Shown here: positions 30,359-38,977 of the stretch, in pieces
How the letters are laid out: each line of letters opens with the position of its first letter
How positions within the stretch are numbered: the first letter of the stretch is position 1
Assembly (NCBI RefSeq): GCF_002237365.1
Contig: NZ_NMUO01000007.1
Location: 1 to 64,000, forward strand
Length of the DNA stretch: 64,000 nucleotides
Source: Zobellella denitrificans
GTDB taxonomy: Bacteria > Pseudomonadota > Gammaproteobacteria > Enterobacterales > Aeromonadaceae
Direction: 5' to 3'
Position numbers and translations under genes: made by a program
The notes under the pieces: generated by a model
What the model saw: the letters and a program-made list of their open reading frames with translations, nothing else
What the model was told of the DNA's origin: nothing
Database searches by the model: none

Positions 30359-31123
30359 ATGATGGAAACAAAAATGAACAAACCTGTGGTGGGCGTCAGC
30401 GCCTGCCAACGCCAGATTGAGGGGCATGGCTGCCATATGGTGGTCAACAAGTACGTCGAGGCCCTGCGCCGCTCGGCCGGGGTGGAGGTGGTACTGCTGC
30501 CGGCCCTGGACGAGGGCCTGGATCCGGCCATCCTGGCCCGGCTCGACGGCCTCTGCCTCACCGGCAGCTACAGCAATGTGGAGCCCCGCCATTTCGGCCA
30601 GGCCCCCTGGCCCGGCGACTGCCGCTACGATCCGGCCCGGGACGGCTCGGCCCTGTCGCTCGTCCGCGCCGCCCGCCGCCTGCAACTGCCCCTGCTCGGC
30701 ATCTGCCGGGGGCTGCAGGAAATGAACGTGGCCTACGGCGGCAGCCTGCGCCAGCCGTTGCAGGAGCTGCCCGGCCTGCTCGATCACCGGGAGCCGGCGG
30801 CCGACCACATGGACGAGCACTACCAGCCCGCCCACGGCATCCGCCTCAATCCGGACGGCCTGCTCACCCGGCTCGGCGGCGCGCCGGAATTCGAGGTCAA
30901 TTCCCTGCACCAGCAGGGCATCGACCGGCTGGGCGAGGGCCTGATCGCCGAGGCCCTGGCCCCGGACGGCCTGATCGAGGCCATCAGCGATCCGGCCCAT
31001 CCCTTCGCCCTGGGCGTGCAGTGGCACCCGGAATGGCGCAGCGACGAGCATCCGCTCTATCGGGCCATCTTTACCGCCTTCGGCGCTGCCTGCGCCCGGT
31101 ACCGGCAACGTATCCTCGCCTGA
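30359..31123 (+). CDS. puuD: Gamma-glutamyl-GABA hydrolase (class I GATase-like)
   Basis: About 254 residues. It hydrolyses gamma-glutamyl-GABA to glutamate and GABA. Catalytic nucleophile Cys sits in LLGICRGLQEMNVAYGG, catalytic His and Glu in FALGVQWHPEW. The start of the fold (PVVGVSACQRQIEGHGCHMV) matches PuuD. Starts at ATG 30359, 30362 or 30374 are all possible; 30359 follows AGGTG closely and 30374 follows GGAA. First gene of the rightward puuD-spuC-puuC operon. Confidence 0.92.
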   Translation: MMETKMNKPVVGVSACQRQIEGHGCHMVVNKYVEALRRSAGVEVVLLPALDEGLDPAILARLDGLCLTGSYSNVEPRHFGQAPWPGDCRYDPARDGSALSLVRAARRLQLPLLGICRGLQEMNVAYGGSLRQPLQELPGLLDHREPAADHMDEHYQPAHGIRLNPDGLLTRLGGAPEFEVNSLHQQGIDRLGEGLIAEALAPDGLIEAISDPAHPFALGVQWHPEWRSDEHPLYRAIFTAFGAACARYRQRILA

Positions 31124-31227
31124 AAAAGGCGTCTTATTCCGCAAGAGGGACAGGCTACTGCCCGCCCCGCTAGCACTCGAACAACCCAGAACACGCCTGA
31201 ACAGGCCCGGACGACAAGGACATCATC

Positions 31228-32589
31228 ATGCAACAACACGACACCCATACCCTGCGCCAGGACGACAGCCGCCACCACCTGCACCCCTTCACCGACACCA
31301 AGGCGCTGGGCAGCGGCAGCCGCATCATCACCGGCGCCGACGGCATCTACATCCACGACTCCGAAGGCAACCGCATCCTCGACGCCATGGCCGGGCTCTG
31401 GTGCGTCAACCTGGGCTACGGCCGCCGCGAGCTGGTGGAGGCCGCCGCCGCCCAGATGACCGAGCTGCCCTACTACAACAACTTCTTCAAGACCGCCCAC
31501 CCGCCGGCGATCAAACTTGCCAAAAAACTGACCGAGCTGGCCCCCGGGCACATCAACCACGTGTTCTTCACCGGCTCCGGCTCCGAGTCCAACGACACCG
31601 TGGTGCGCATGGTGCGCCGCTACTGGCAGCTCAAGGGCCAGCCGCAAAAAACCGTGATCATCGGCCGGCGCAACGGCTACCACGGCTCCACCCTGGCCGG
31701 CGCCAGCCTGGGCGGCATGGCGCCCATGCACGAGCAGGGCGGCCCCATGCTGCCGGACGTGGCGCACATCGCCCAGCCCTACTGGTTCGGCGAGGGCCGG
31801 GAAATGAGCCCGCAGGAATTCGGCCTGCTGGCGGCTCAGTCTCTTGAGCAGAAAATCAAGGAGCTGGGAGTGGAGCGGGTGGCCGCCTTTATCGCCGAGC
31901 CGGTGCAGGGCGCGGGCGGCGTCATCATCCCCCCCGACAGCTACTGGCCCGAGATCCAGCGCATCTGCGACCACTACGGCATCCTGCTGGTGGCCGACGA
32001 GGTGATCTGCGGCTTCGGCCGGCTGGGCCAGTGGTTCGGCAGCCAGCACTTCAACATCAAGCCCGATCTCATGCCCATCGCCAAGGGGCTGTCCTCCGGC
32101 TACCTGCCCATCGGCGGCGTACTGGTGGGCGACCGGGTGGCCGAGGTGCTGATCGAGCAGGGCGGCGAGTTCTACCACGGCTTCACCTACTCCGGCCATC
32201 CGGCCTGCGCCGCCGTGGCCCTGCGCAACCTGGAGCTGATGGAAGAAGAAGGCATCCTCGAGCGGGTGCGCGAGCTCACCGGCCCCTACTTTGCCAAACA
32301 GTGGGCCACCCTGGCCGATCACCCCCTGGTGGGCGAGGTGCGCAGCCTGGGATTGCTCGGCGCCCTGGAGCTGGTGGCCGACAAAACCACCCTGGCCCGC
32401 TTCGCGCCGGGCATCGGCGCCCAGTGCCGGGACAACTGCTTCGCGACCGGCATCGTCATGCGCTCGGTGGGCGAGACCATGGTGGTGTCCCCGCCCCTGG
32501 TGATCACCGAGGCCCAGATAGACGAGCTGGTGCGCCTGGCCCGCCAGAGCCTGGATCTGACCGCCCGCCAGCTGGGCCTGATGGACTGA
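31228..32589 (+). CDS. spuC: Putrescine-type omega-aminotransferase (SpuC-like)
   Basis: A 453-residue class III PLP aminotransferase. It resembles Pseudomonas SpuC (putrescine-pyruvate aminotransferase) through RIITGADGIYIHDSEGNRILDAMAGLWCVNLGYGR, FFTGSGSESNDTVVRMVRRYW, NGYHGSTLAGASLGGM, the PLP Asp in LLVADEVICGFGRLG and the Schiff-base Lys in LMPIAKGLSSGYLP. It could deaminate putrescine, gamma-glutamylputrescine or GABA. Between puuD and puuC; the next start is 10 bases on. Confidence 0.9.
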   Translation: MQQHDTHTLRQDDSRHHLHPFTDTKALGSGSRIITGADGIYIHDSEGNRILDAMAGLWCVNLGYGRRELVEAAAAQMTELPYYNNFFKTAHPPAIKLAKKLTELAPGHINHVFFTGSGSESNDTVVRMVRRYWQLKGQPQKTVIIGRRNGYHGSTLAGASLGGMAPMHEQGGPMLPDVAHIAQPYWFGEGREMSPQEFGLLAAQSLEQKIKELGVERVAAFIAEPVQGAGGVIIPPDSYWPEIQRICDHYGILLVADEVICGFGRLGQWFGSQHFNIKPDLMPIAKGLSSGYLPIGGVLVGDRVAEVLIEQGGEFYHGFTYSGHPACAAVALRNLELMEEEGILERVRELTGPYFAKQWATLADHPLVGEVRSLGLLGALELVADKTTLARFAPGIGAQCRDNCFATGIVMRSVGETMVVSPPLVITEAQIDELVRLARQSLDLTARQLGLMD

Positions 32590-32598
32590 GGTGATCCC

Positions 32599-34101
32599 AT
32601 GAGCGCACACACCTTTGCCGACTGGCGCGCCCTGAGCGAGGGCCTGCAACCCGAGGGCCGGGCCTTTATCCGCGGCCGCTACTGCGAGGCGGCAAGCGGC
32701 GATCGCTTCGCCACCCTCAACCCGGCCAACGGCCTGCCCCTGGCCCTGGTGGCCAGCTGCGACGAGCAGGACGCGGAGCTGGCGGTGGGCCATGCCCGCG
32801 CCGCCTTCCGCCGGGGCGACTGGTCCGCCCTGGCTCCGGCCGGGCGCAAGGCCGTGCTGCTGCGGCTGGCCGGGCTGATGGAGCGGCACGCCGAGGAGCT
32901 GGCCCTGCTCGACAGCCTGGATATGGGCAAACCCATCTCGAACAGCCTTAACGTGGATCTGCCCGCCGCCGTGCGCTGCCTGCGCTGGAACGCCGAGGCC
33001 ATCGACAAGGTCTACGGCGAGGTGGCCCCCACCGGCCCCGACAGCCTGGGGCTGGTCACCCGGGAGCCGCTCGGGGTGGTGGCGGCCCTGGTGCCCTGGA
33101 ACTTTCCGCTGATGATGGCCTGCTGGAAAATCGCCCCGGCGCTGGCCGCCGGCAACGCGGTGATCCTCAAGCCCTCGGAGAAGTCGCCGCTCAGTGCCAT
33201 CCGGCTGGCGGCCCTGGCCCGGGAGGCGGGCCTGCCCGACGGCATCCTGCAGGTGCTGCCGGGCTACGGCCACACCGTGGGCAAGGCCCTGGCCCTGCAC
33301 CCGGAGGTGGACGCCCTGGCCTTTACCGGTTCCACCCGGGTGGGCAAGCTGCTCACCCGGTATGCAGGCGAGTCCAACCTCAAGCGCACCTTTATGGAAT
33401 GCGGCGGCAAGAGCGCCAATATCGTCTTCGCCGACGCCGGCGATCTGGACCGGGTGGCGCGGGAGGCGGCCCAGGCCATCTTCTACAACCAGGGCGAGGT
33501 GTGCATCGCCGGCTCCCGGCTGCTGGTGGAAAACACCATCAAGGAGGAGCTGGTCGAACGCATCCTGCACCACGCCCGGGCCTGGCAACCAGGCCACCCG
33601 CTGGATCCCCAAAGCCCCATGGGCGCCATCGTGGATGCCGCCCAGCTCGACGGCATCTGCGGCCATGTGCACAAGGCCCTGGCCCAGGGCGCCCGGCTGC
33701 GCCTGGGCGGCGAGCCGGTGCTTACCGACGGCGGCGGCTGTTATTTTCCGCCCACTGTGTTCGACCAGGTGCACAACGGCATGGCCCTGGCACGGGAGGA
33801 AGTGTTCGGCCCGGTGCTGGCGGTGATCGGCTTCGACGGCGCGGACGAGGCGGTGGCCATCGCCAACGACTCCCCCTACGGCCTGGCGGCGGCGGTGTGG
33901 ACCCAGAACCTGGACCTGGCGCTGACCACGGCGCGGCGGCTGGAGTCGGGCCAGGTGTTCGTCAACAACTACGCCGGCGGCGACATGACGGTGCCCTTCG
34001 GCGGCTATAAGCAGTCGGGCAACGGCCGGGACAAGTCGCTGCATTCCCTGGCGGAATACAGCCAACTGAAGACCACCTGGATAGCCCTGAGCGCAGGTTA
34101 G
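32599..34101 (+). CDS. puuC: Gamma-glutamyl-gamma-aminobutyraldehyde dehydrogenase (PuuC-like)
   Basis: A 500-residue NAD(P)-dependent aldehyde dehydrogenase. PWNFPLMMACWKIAPALAAGNAVILKPSEKSP binds cofactor; FTGSTRVGKLLTRYAGESNLKRTFMECGGKS holds the general-base Glu; FYNQGEVCIAGSRLLVE holds the catalytic Cys; EEVFGPVLAVI and PFGGYKQSGNGRDKS close the site. It oxidises the aldehyde made from (glutamyl)putrescine. Last gene of the puuD-spuC-puuC run. Confidence 0.92.
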   Translation: MSAHTFADWRALSEGLQPEGRAFIRGRYCEAASGDRFATLNPANGLPLALVASCDEQDAELAVGHARAAFRRGDWSALAPAGRKAVLLRLAGLMERHAEELALLDSLDMGKPISNSLNVDLPAAVRCLRWNAEAIDKVYGEVAPTGPDSLGLVTREPLGVVAALVPWNFPLMMACWKIAPALAAGNAVILKPSEKSPLSAIRLAALAREAGLPDGILQVLPGYGHTVGKALALHPEVDALAFTGSTRVGKLLTRYAGESNLKRTFMECGGKSANIVFADAGDLDRVAREAAQAIFYNQGEVCIAGSRLLVENTIKEELVERILHHARAWQPGHPLDPQSPMGAIVDAAQLDGICGHVHKALAQGARLRLGGEPVLTDGGGCYFPPTVFDQVHNGMALAREEVFGPVLAVIGFDGADEAVAIANDSPYGLAAAVWTQNLDLALTTARRLESGQVFVNNYAGGDMTVPFGGYKQSGNGRDKSLHSLAEYSQLKTTWIALSAG

Positions 34102-34145
34102 CCAGGGCCCGGGTCGTGCAAACGTTGACCGGCATGATGCTTATT

Positions 34146-34309
34146 GGGGCGCGGGCGACTCGCCCGCATGAGGGCGGCACCGAAGTTGGGCGAAGACACT
34201 GTCCAACCCGCGCTGCCTGTTCCGCCTCGAGTCTTTTTAAACCTGTGGTGTGGCGGGCCAATCCGAAGGGTCCCGCTGCGCGGGAAAGCGGGCGGGCCGC
34301 CCGCGCCCC
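34146..34309. repeat. MITE-like repeat R2, copy 1 (164 bp)
   Basis: Ends are perfect 12-bp terminal inverted repeats GGGGCGCGGGCG (34146-34157) and CGCCCGCGCCCC (34298-34309). The interior, including AACCTGTGGTGTGGCGGGCCA and CCCGCTGCGCGGGAAAGC, recurs at about 80% identity at 55991-56153. No coding sequence. Confidence 0.75.
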
Positions 34310-34312
34310 ATG

Positions 34313-34339
34313 GTGGCGGAGGTGGCCCTGTTGCCTCTT
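34313..34339. repeat. Solo 3' arm of repeat R1
   Basis: GGTGGCGGAGGTGGCCCTG and the following TTGCCTCTT equal the 3' flank of R1 copies A and C. It sits directly after R2 copy 1. The rest of the 292-base gap between puuC and the MocR gene shows nothing else. Confidence 0.5.
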
Positions 34340-34393
34340 ATCTACGCTCACAACAGACGGCCCGATGTGATTAATGGCCAAGCTCCGGAGGCA

Positions 34394-35773
34394 CTATGCG
34401 GGAGCGCTCATCTTGCCGATTAACCCGCAGAGCGCCTGCAGCTCCCGCTGCACCGGCTCCTCGAAGGGAAAGCCGATATTGATGCGCAGGCAGTCCCGAT
34501 AGCGGTCGGAGGCGGTGAACAGCGAGCCGGTGCGGATATCCAGCCCCGCCCGTTCCGCCGCCCGGCCGAGGCCGTCGCCGTCCAGCCCCGGCACCTGGAT
34601 CCACAGCACCAGGCCGCCGTCGGGCTGGCTGATGCGGCACCCTTCGGGCAGGTGGCGGACCAGGTAGTCGAGATACAGCGGCTTGTGCCGGGCCAGCCGG
34701 TCACGAGTGCGCCTGAGATGGCGGGCGTAGGCGCCGCTGTCGATAAAATCGGCCAGCGCCAGCTGCATCAGGGTCGGCACCCCCAGCGCCCGCTGCACAT
34801 AGGGCCGGAAGTAGCGGCCCGGCCGGCACCAGCCCAGGCGATAGCTGGGCGACAATGTCTTGGACAGGGAGCCGCACCAGATCACGAAGCCGCCCTCGTC
34901 ATGGTAGGCGGCCGGCAGCGGTACATGCGGGTGATGCGCCAGCTCGAGGTAGACATCGTCCTCGATCACCGGCACCCGGTAGCGGTTGGCCAGCTGCGCC
35001 AGCCGCCGCTTCTGCGCCACCGACATGGTGATGCCCTGGGGGTTCATGTGGGTGGTACAGAACAGCCCCGCCTGCACGGTGCCGAGCCGCAGGTGGTGCT
35101 CCAGCTGCGCCAGGTCGATGCCGTCGTCCAGCGACGGAATTTCCACGATGCGCAGTGACAGCTGCGCCAGCACCTCCAGCAGGCCGTTGTAACAGGGCGA
35201 GCTGATGGCGACGGCGTCGCCGGGCCGGGTACAGACCTCGAGCGCGGTCTTCACCGCGTCCATGCAGCCATGGCCGATCACCAGCTCGCCCGCATCCATC
35301 GCGAAGCCGCACTGGCCGAAGTGGCCGGCCAGGGCCTCGCGCAGCGCCGCCTCCCCCTGCGGCGCCGGATAGCGGTCGAGGCGTTCGCCGGCCGCCCTCA
35401 TGGCCCGGCGGAAGCTGCGCTCCAGGGCGGCCCGGCTGGCCTCTTCCAGAGACAGGCGCGAGGTGCCCAGGGGGCCGCTCAGGGTGGCGGGGTGGCGATA
35501 GGGCACCACGGGGGTGGCGAGCCGGCTTTCGAACGGCGCCCATTCGGGCCCTTGGGTAGTGGCGCGGCGCGGCGCGACGAAAAAGCCCGCCTTGGGCCTT
35601 GCCTCCAGCCAGCCGAGGGACTCCAGCTCGGCGTAACAGCTGACGGCGGTGGACAGGCTGACCCCCTGCTGCCGGGCGAACTGCCGCAGCGACAGCAGGC
35701 GATCGCCGGCGGCGAGCCTGCCCGCCCGGATGTCGCCGATGAATTTCTGCGCCAGCTCCCGGTATTTCGCCAT
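34394..35773 (-). CDS. MocR/GntR-type regulator with aminotransferase-like domain
   Basis: A 459-residue regulator. An N-terminal GntR winged helix (about 1-75; AAGDRLLSLRQFARQQGVSLSTAVSCYAELESLGW) is followed by a fold-I aminotransferase-like domain with the PLP Asp/Tyr region PVIEDDVYLELAHH and Schiff-base-type SLSKTLSPSYRLGW. Such MocR proteins sense PLP or amino-compound adducts. ATG 35773 follows GAGG by five bases. It is divergent from an EamA exporter, and repeated operator-like octamers lie between them. Confidence 0.9.
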   Translation of the reverse strand: MAKYRELAQKFIGDIRAGRLAAGDRLLSLRQFARQQGVSLSTAVSCYAELESLGWLEARPKAGFFVAPRRATTQGPEWAPFESRLATPVVPYRHPATLSGPLGTSRLSLEEASRAALERSFRRAMRAAGERLDRYPAPQGEAALREALAGHFGQCGFAMDAGELVIGHGCMDAVKTALEVCTRPGDAVAISSPCYNGLLEVLAQLSLRIVEIPSLDDGIDLAQLEHHLRLGTVQAGLFCTTHMNPQGITMSVAQKRRLAQLANRYRVPVIEDDVYLELAHHPHVPLPAAYHDEGGFVIWCGSLSKTLSPSYRLGWCRPGRYFRPYVQRALGVPTLMQLALADFIDSGAYARHLRRTRDRLARHKPLYLDYLVRHLPEGCRISQPDGGLVLWIQVPGLDGDGLGRAAERAGLDIRTGSLFTASDRYRDCLRINIGFPFEEPVQRELQALCGLIGKMSAPA

Positions 35774-35782
35774 GCCCACCTC

Positions 35783-35821
35783 ATCTGTACCCATTAAATT
35801 TCCAAAAATTGTATCTGTACC
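35783..35821. promoter_or_regulatory. Direct repeats, probable MocR operator
   Basis: ATCTGTACC occurs twice, at 35783-35791 and 35813-35821, exactly 30 bp apart (about three helical turns) in the divergent region between the MocR gene and the EamA gene. Spaced direct repeats are how GabR/MocR dimers bind DNA. Confidence 0.6.
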
Positions 35822-35879
35822 GATTTTTGCCCGCAAGCGACACTGGCTCCGTCACATATCAACAGGGGGAACGGGAGCT

Positions 35880-36779
35880 ATGCAGGGTCGGGATTTATTG
35901 CTTATCGTATCGGTGATGGCGATTTGGGGATTCAACTTTTCGATGATCAAGCTCGGGGTCACCGGGATGGATCCGCTGTTGATCGCGGCGGCGCGCTTCG
36001 CCTGCGCCACCTTTCCCATCATTTTCTTTATTCGCCGGCCCAAGGTGCCCTGGCGCTACCTGATGGGCTACGGCCTGCTGTTCGGCACCGGCATCTGGGG
36101 CATGGCCTCGTGCGCCATCACCTTCGGCCTGTCGTCGGGCATGGCGTCGGTGCTGCTGCAGCTCGACGTGCTGACCACGGTGCTGGTGGGGGTGCTGCTC
36201 TACAAGGAGATCATCTCCCCGCGCATGTGGTTCGGCATGGGGATGGCGCTGGTGGGCCTGGTGGTGTCCATCCTCTACACCAACGGCAACGTGACCCCGG
36301 CGGGCGTGGCCTTTATCCTGATCTCCGCGATTTGCTGGCCGCTGGCCGGGGTCATGGTGCGCCAGTCGGGCACCCGCTCGCCCTTCGCCTTCAACATCTG
36401 GGGCATGCTGTTCGCGCCGCTGCCGCTGATCGGCCTGAGTGTGCTGTTCAACGGGGTGGAGGTGCTTGAGATCACCTACCGGCAGTGGAACGCCGAGGCC
36501 TGGCTCTCGGTGCTGTTCCAGGCCTACCCCACCACCCTGTTCGGCTACTGGGTGTGGAACAAGATGCTGCTCAAATACCCCATGAGCCAGATGGCGCCGC
36601 TTACCCTGCTGGTGTCGGTGTTCGCCCTGGCCAGCGGCTACCTCATCTACGGCGAGCGGCTGTCCGCCGCCCAGTGGCTGTCGTGCAGCGCCTTCCTGCT
36701 CGGCGTCGGCCTGGTGCTCTACCGGGGGCCCTTGCCCGTTGCGGCCAGGACGGTAAAGGAGCAGAAAGCGGTGTCTTAA
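35880..36779 (+). CDS. EamA/DMT-family exporter
   Basis: A 299-residue inner-membrane protein with about ten TM helices in two EamA repeats (first IWGFNFSMIKLGVTGMDPLLIAAARF, second starting AFILISAICWPLAGVMV). The family exports amino acids and similar metabolites. ATG 35880 follows GGGAGC. Divergent partner of the MocR regulator and so its likely target. The location inside the puu cluster may be coincidental. Confidence 0.9.
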   Translation: MQGRDLLLIVSVMAIWGFNFSMIKLGVTGMDPLLIAAARFACATFPIIFFIRRPKVPWRYLMGYGLLFGTGIWGMASCAITFGLSSGMASVLLQLDVLTTVLVGVLLYKEIISPRMWFGMGMALVGLVVSILYTNGNVTPAGVAFILISAICWPLAGVMVRQSGTRSPFAFNIWGMLFAPLPLIGLSVLFNGVEVLEITYRQWNAEAWLSVLFQAYPTTLFGYWVWNKMLLKYPMSQMAPLTLLVSVFALASGYLIYGERLSAAQWLSCSAFLLGVGLVLYRGPLPVAARTVKEQKAVS

Positions 36780-36795
36780 GCGCCCTCATCGGCAG

Positions 36796-37374
36796 TCAGA
36801 AATGCTTGGCGGGGGTGGAGCAGCTGACGATCCGGCAGGGCTGGTCGCTGACATTGCGGAAGCGGTGGGGCTGGGTGGTGGAGAAATAGTAGCTGTCCCC
36901 TTCCTTCAGCACCCGGCACTGGGCGCCGACGATCAGCTCGATTTCTCCCTCGATCACCACCCCGGCTTCCTCGCCCCGGTAGGCCATCATGTCGTGGCCG
37001 GTATCCACCCCGGGCGGATAGGTTTCGATGATAAAGGACATGGCCCTGTTCTTGCGGTTGTAGCCCACCAGCTTGAGCGACAGGCTGCCGGTGCCCACGT
37101 CCTGCAGCTCGTCGGCGGTATAGAAGATCTGATCGGTGTTCTGCAAGTCCAGGGTGAAGAACTCGCCCACCGTGATGGGAATGCCGTCGAGGATCTTCTT
37201 CAGCGAACTGACCGAGGGGCTGACCTTGCCCTGCTCGATCAACGACAGGCTGGAATGGGTCACGCCGGTGCGTTTGGCCAGCTCCCGCTGGGAGATGTTG
37301 CGCAGCAGGCGCACCGCCTTGAGCCGGGCACCCACATCGTTGGCGTCGTCTGAACCTTGATCCGCTGTCGTCAT
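36796..37374 (-). CDS. puuR: PuuR-type XRE-cupin repressor
   Basis: A 192-residue regulator. The XRE helix-turn-helix covers about residues 14-70 (LKAVRLLRNISQRELAKRTGVTHSSLSLIEQGKVSPSVSSLKKIL) and a cupin covers about 110-185 (PGVDTGHDMMAYRGEEAGVVIEGEIEL, SYYFSTTQPHRFRN). Close to E. coli PuuR (185), the putrescine-responsive repressor of puu genes. ATG 37374 preferred; TTG 37386 is possible. Converges on the EamA gene with a 16-base gap. Confidence 0.88.
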   Translation of the reverse strand: MTTADQGSDDANDVGARLKAVRLLRNISQRELAKRTGVTHSSLSLIEQGKVSPSVSSLKKILDGIPITVGEFFTLDLQNTDQIFYTADELQDVGTGSLSLKLVGYNRKNRAMSFIIETYPPGVDTGHDMMAYRGEEAGVVIEGEIELIVGAQCRVLKEGDSYYFSTTQPHRFRNVSDQPCRIVSCSTPAKHF

Positions 37375-37488
37375 ATCACCACGCAAGAAGAGGAAAAATT
37401 GTGCGAGCCGGATTCTACAGGAAGCCGGAAGAGGCTGTAAAACGATTCCAACTGCCCGTCCCGCCGAATAAATTTCGCGGCGGGATCC

Positions 37489-38493
37489 TTACAGCCCCGC
37501 CTGCTCCAGGCGTGCCGCCATCTCGCCCAGCCCTGCCAGCCCCTGGATATCGGTGGGCTGCAGATAAAGCGGATAGCGGGGCAGATCGGCGAACAGGCGC
37601 GCGATCTCCGCCAGGTGGGTCTGTTCCAGCTCGCGCCGCCGGGCCAGGAAGTCGCCGTCGGCATCGTCCGGCAATATGCGGTTGACCACCAGCCCGGCCA
37701 GGGGCAGCTTTTCCGCCTTGAGCGCCGCCACCGCCCGCCCGGTTTCCAGTATCGGCAGCTTCTCCGGGGTCAGCACGAACAGCAGTGCGCTCTGCTCCGC
37801 ATCCGTCAGCACCCGGCGGGTACGCTGGAACAGCCGCTGGCGCGCCAGCAGGGTCTCGGTGATGGCCTTGCTCCTGTCGTCCAGGCCGGCGGTTTCGTGC
37901 TCGCGCGGATCCTCGAAGGGATTGTCGATATCCCGGCCCGCCTTCGGTGTCAGGTGCCCCAGCACCTCCCCCAGCTTTTCCGAGCGCTTGTTGCTGCGCA
38001 GCAGCCCCTGGGTCCAGGCGGCCATGGCCTCGGGCAGGCTGAGCAGGCGCAGGGTATGGCCGGTGGGGGCGGTATCGAACACGATGAGATCGTGGCTCTG
38101 CATGCCCTCTTCGATCACCCGGGCGATGCGCTCCAGCAGCGCCGCCTCCTGGGCGCCGGGGGACTGGCGGGTCAGCCGGATCTGGCGCTCCACCTCGCCG
38201 TACATCTCGGGCCGGGTAAAACGCTTGAGCTGGGTCAGCACCTTTTGCAGGTGCTGCTCCACCTCCCGGTCCGGATCCAGCTCCAGGCCGTCCAGGTTGG
38301 GCGCCAGCCGGGTGATATTGTCGCCTATCTCCCGGCCGAAGGCGTCGGCCAGGCTGTGGGCCGGATCGGTGGACACCAGCAGGCAGCGCTTGCCCCTGCT
38401 GGCGGCCAGCAGCGCCAGGGCGGACGACACCGTGGTCTTGCCCACACCGCCTTTGCCGCCCACCAGCAGCACTCTTTTATCGGTTAATGGCAT
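37489..38493 (-). CDS. ArsA/Get3-like ATPase
   Basis: A 334-residue single-domain SIMIBI ATPase. Deviant Walker A KGGVGKTT (residues 14-21), switch I STDPAHSLADAF, and switch II DTAPTGHTLRLLSLPEA. It is one ArsA half, so it would work as a homodimer like Get3. It has no arsenic genes nearby and no paired zinc-binding Cys that I can see. It is in line with cstA and a 90-residue Cys-Cys protein upstream, so it may serve that transporter. Confidence 0.85.
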   Translation of the reverse strand: MPLTDKRVLLVGGKGGVGKTTVSSALALLAASRGKRCLLVSTDPAHSLADAFGREIGDNITRLAPNLDGLELDPDREVEQHLQKVLTQLKRFTRPEMYGEVERQIRLTRQSPGAQEAALLERIARVIEEGMQSHDLIVFDTAPTGHTLRLLSLPEAMAAWTQGLLRSNKRSEKLGEVLGHLTPKAGRDIDNPFEDPREHETAGLDDRSKAITETLLARQRLFQRTRRVLTDAEQSALLFVLTPEKLPILETGRAVAALKAEKLPLAGLVVNRILPDDADGDFLARRRELEQTHLAEIARLFADLPRYPLYLQPTDIQGLAGLGEMAARLEQAGL

Positions 38494-38579
38494 AGTGTTC
38501 TCCGGGAACTCCAGGCTGTTGCACGCGACTTGGCTGTTATGTCCAAGCAGGCAACGCCCATGGTATAAGGGAGGACAAT

Positions 38580-38668
38580 GGGAGCCGCTCCGCCGACCGT
38601 GACATGCCAGGGATGGCATGTCCGAGCCCCCAGGGATGGGTTTATGGCGTGTCGGCGGAACGGCTCCC
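38580..38668. repeat. Dispersed large-hairpin repeat R1, copy B
   Basis: An 18-bp inverted repeat with one mismatch (38580-38597 against 38651-38668; core TCCGCCGAC / GTCGGCGGA) encloses the hairpin ACATGCC-AGGGAT-GGCATGT. The same internal hairpin is in copy C. It lies between the ArsA-like gene and the Cys-Cys protein gene, so it is transcribed with the operon. Confidence 0.7.
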
Positions 38669-38704
38669 CTTGGCCGACGACCTCGACGTCGGCAGCTTGC
38701 TCCC

Positions 38705-38977
38705 TCAGCAACAGCGAAAATGATCGAGCGGGGAATGCTCCATCCCCATCCGCTGGTGCCAGTCGTGAAAACGCTCCAGCAGCAGGGGCTGAAGCTCCAG
38801 GGTGTAATAGGAGGCCGGGTTCGGTACTCCCATCATTTCCGAAAACACCAGCAGCATGAAGAGATCATCCTCCTCCCGCTTGGCCCGGGCGATAGCCGCC
38901 CGGTAGGGGGCGTTGTAGACCTCTTCCGCAAACCGGCTGGCCTGGGCGACCCAGGCCAGTATGCGCTTTACCTTCAC
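38705..38977 (-). CDS. Small Cys-Cys-ending protein linked to CstA
   Basis: A 90-residue protein. It starts at GTG 38977, overlapping the cstA stop by 4 bases (GTGA), and ends in ...DHFRCC. The body is helical and charged (VAQASRFAEEVYNAPYRAAIARAKREEDDLFMLLVFSEMMGVPNPASYY). I believe it is the family that RefSeq calls cory-CC-star, from memory. E. coli CstA has an analogous tiny partner, YbdD, also ending in Cys-Cys. Coupled translation points to a CstA partner. Confidence 0.75.
   Translation of the reverse strand: MKVKRILAWVAQASRFAEEVYNAPYRAAIARAKREEDDLFMLLVFSEMMGVPNPASYYTLELQPLLLERFHDWHQRMGMEHSPLDHFRCC

Noticed and set aside
31057-34065. A 1002-codon open frame on the minus strand opposite spuC and puuC
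   Set aside because: It is antisense to two well-supported enzymes, with biased composition typical of shadow frames and no ribosome site.
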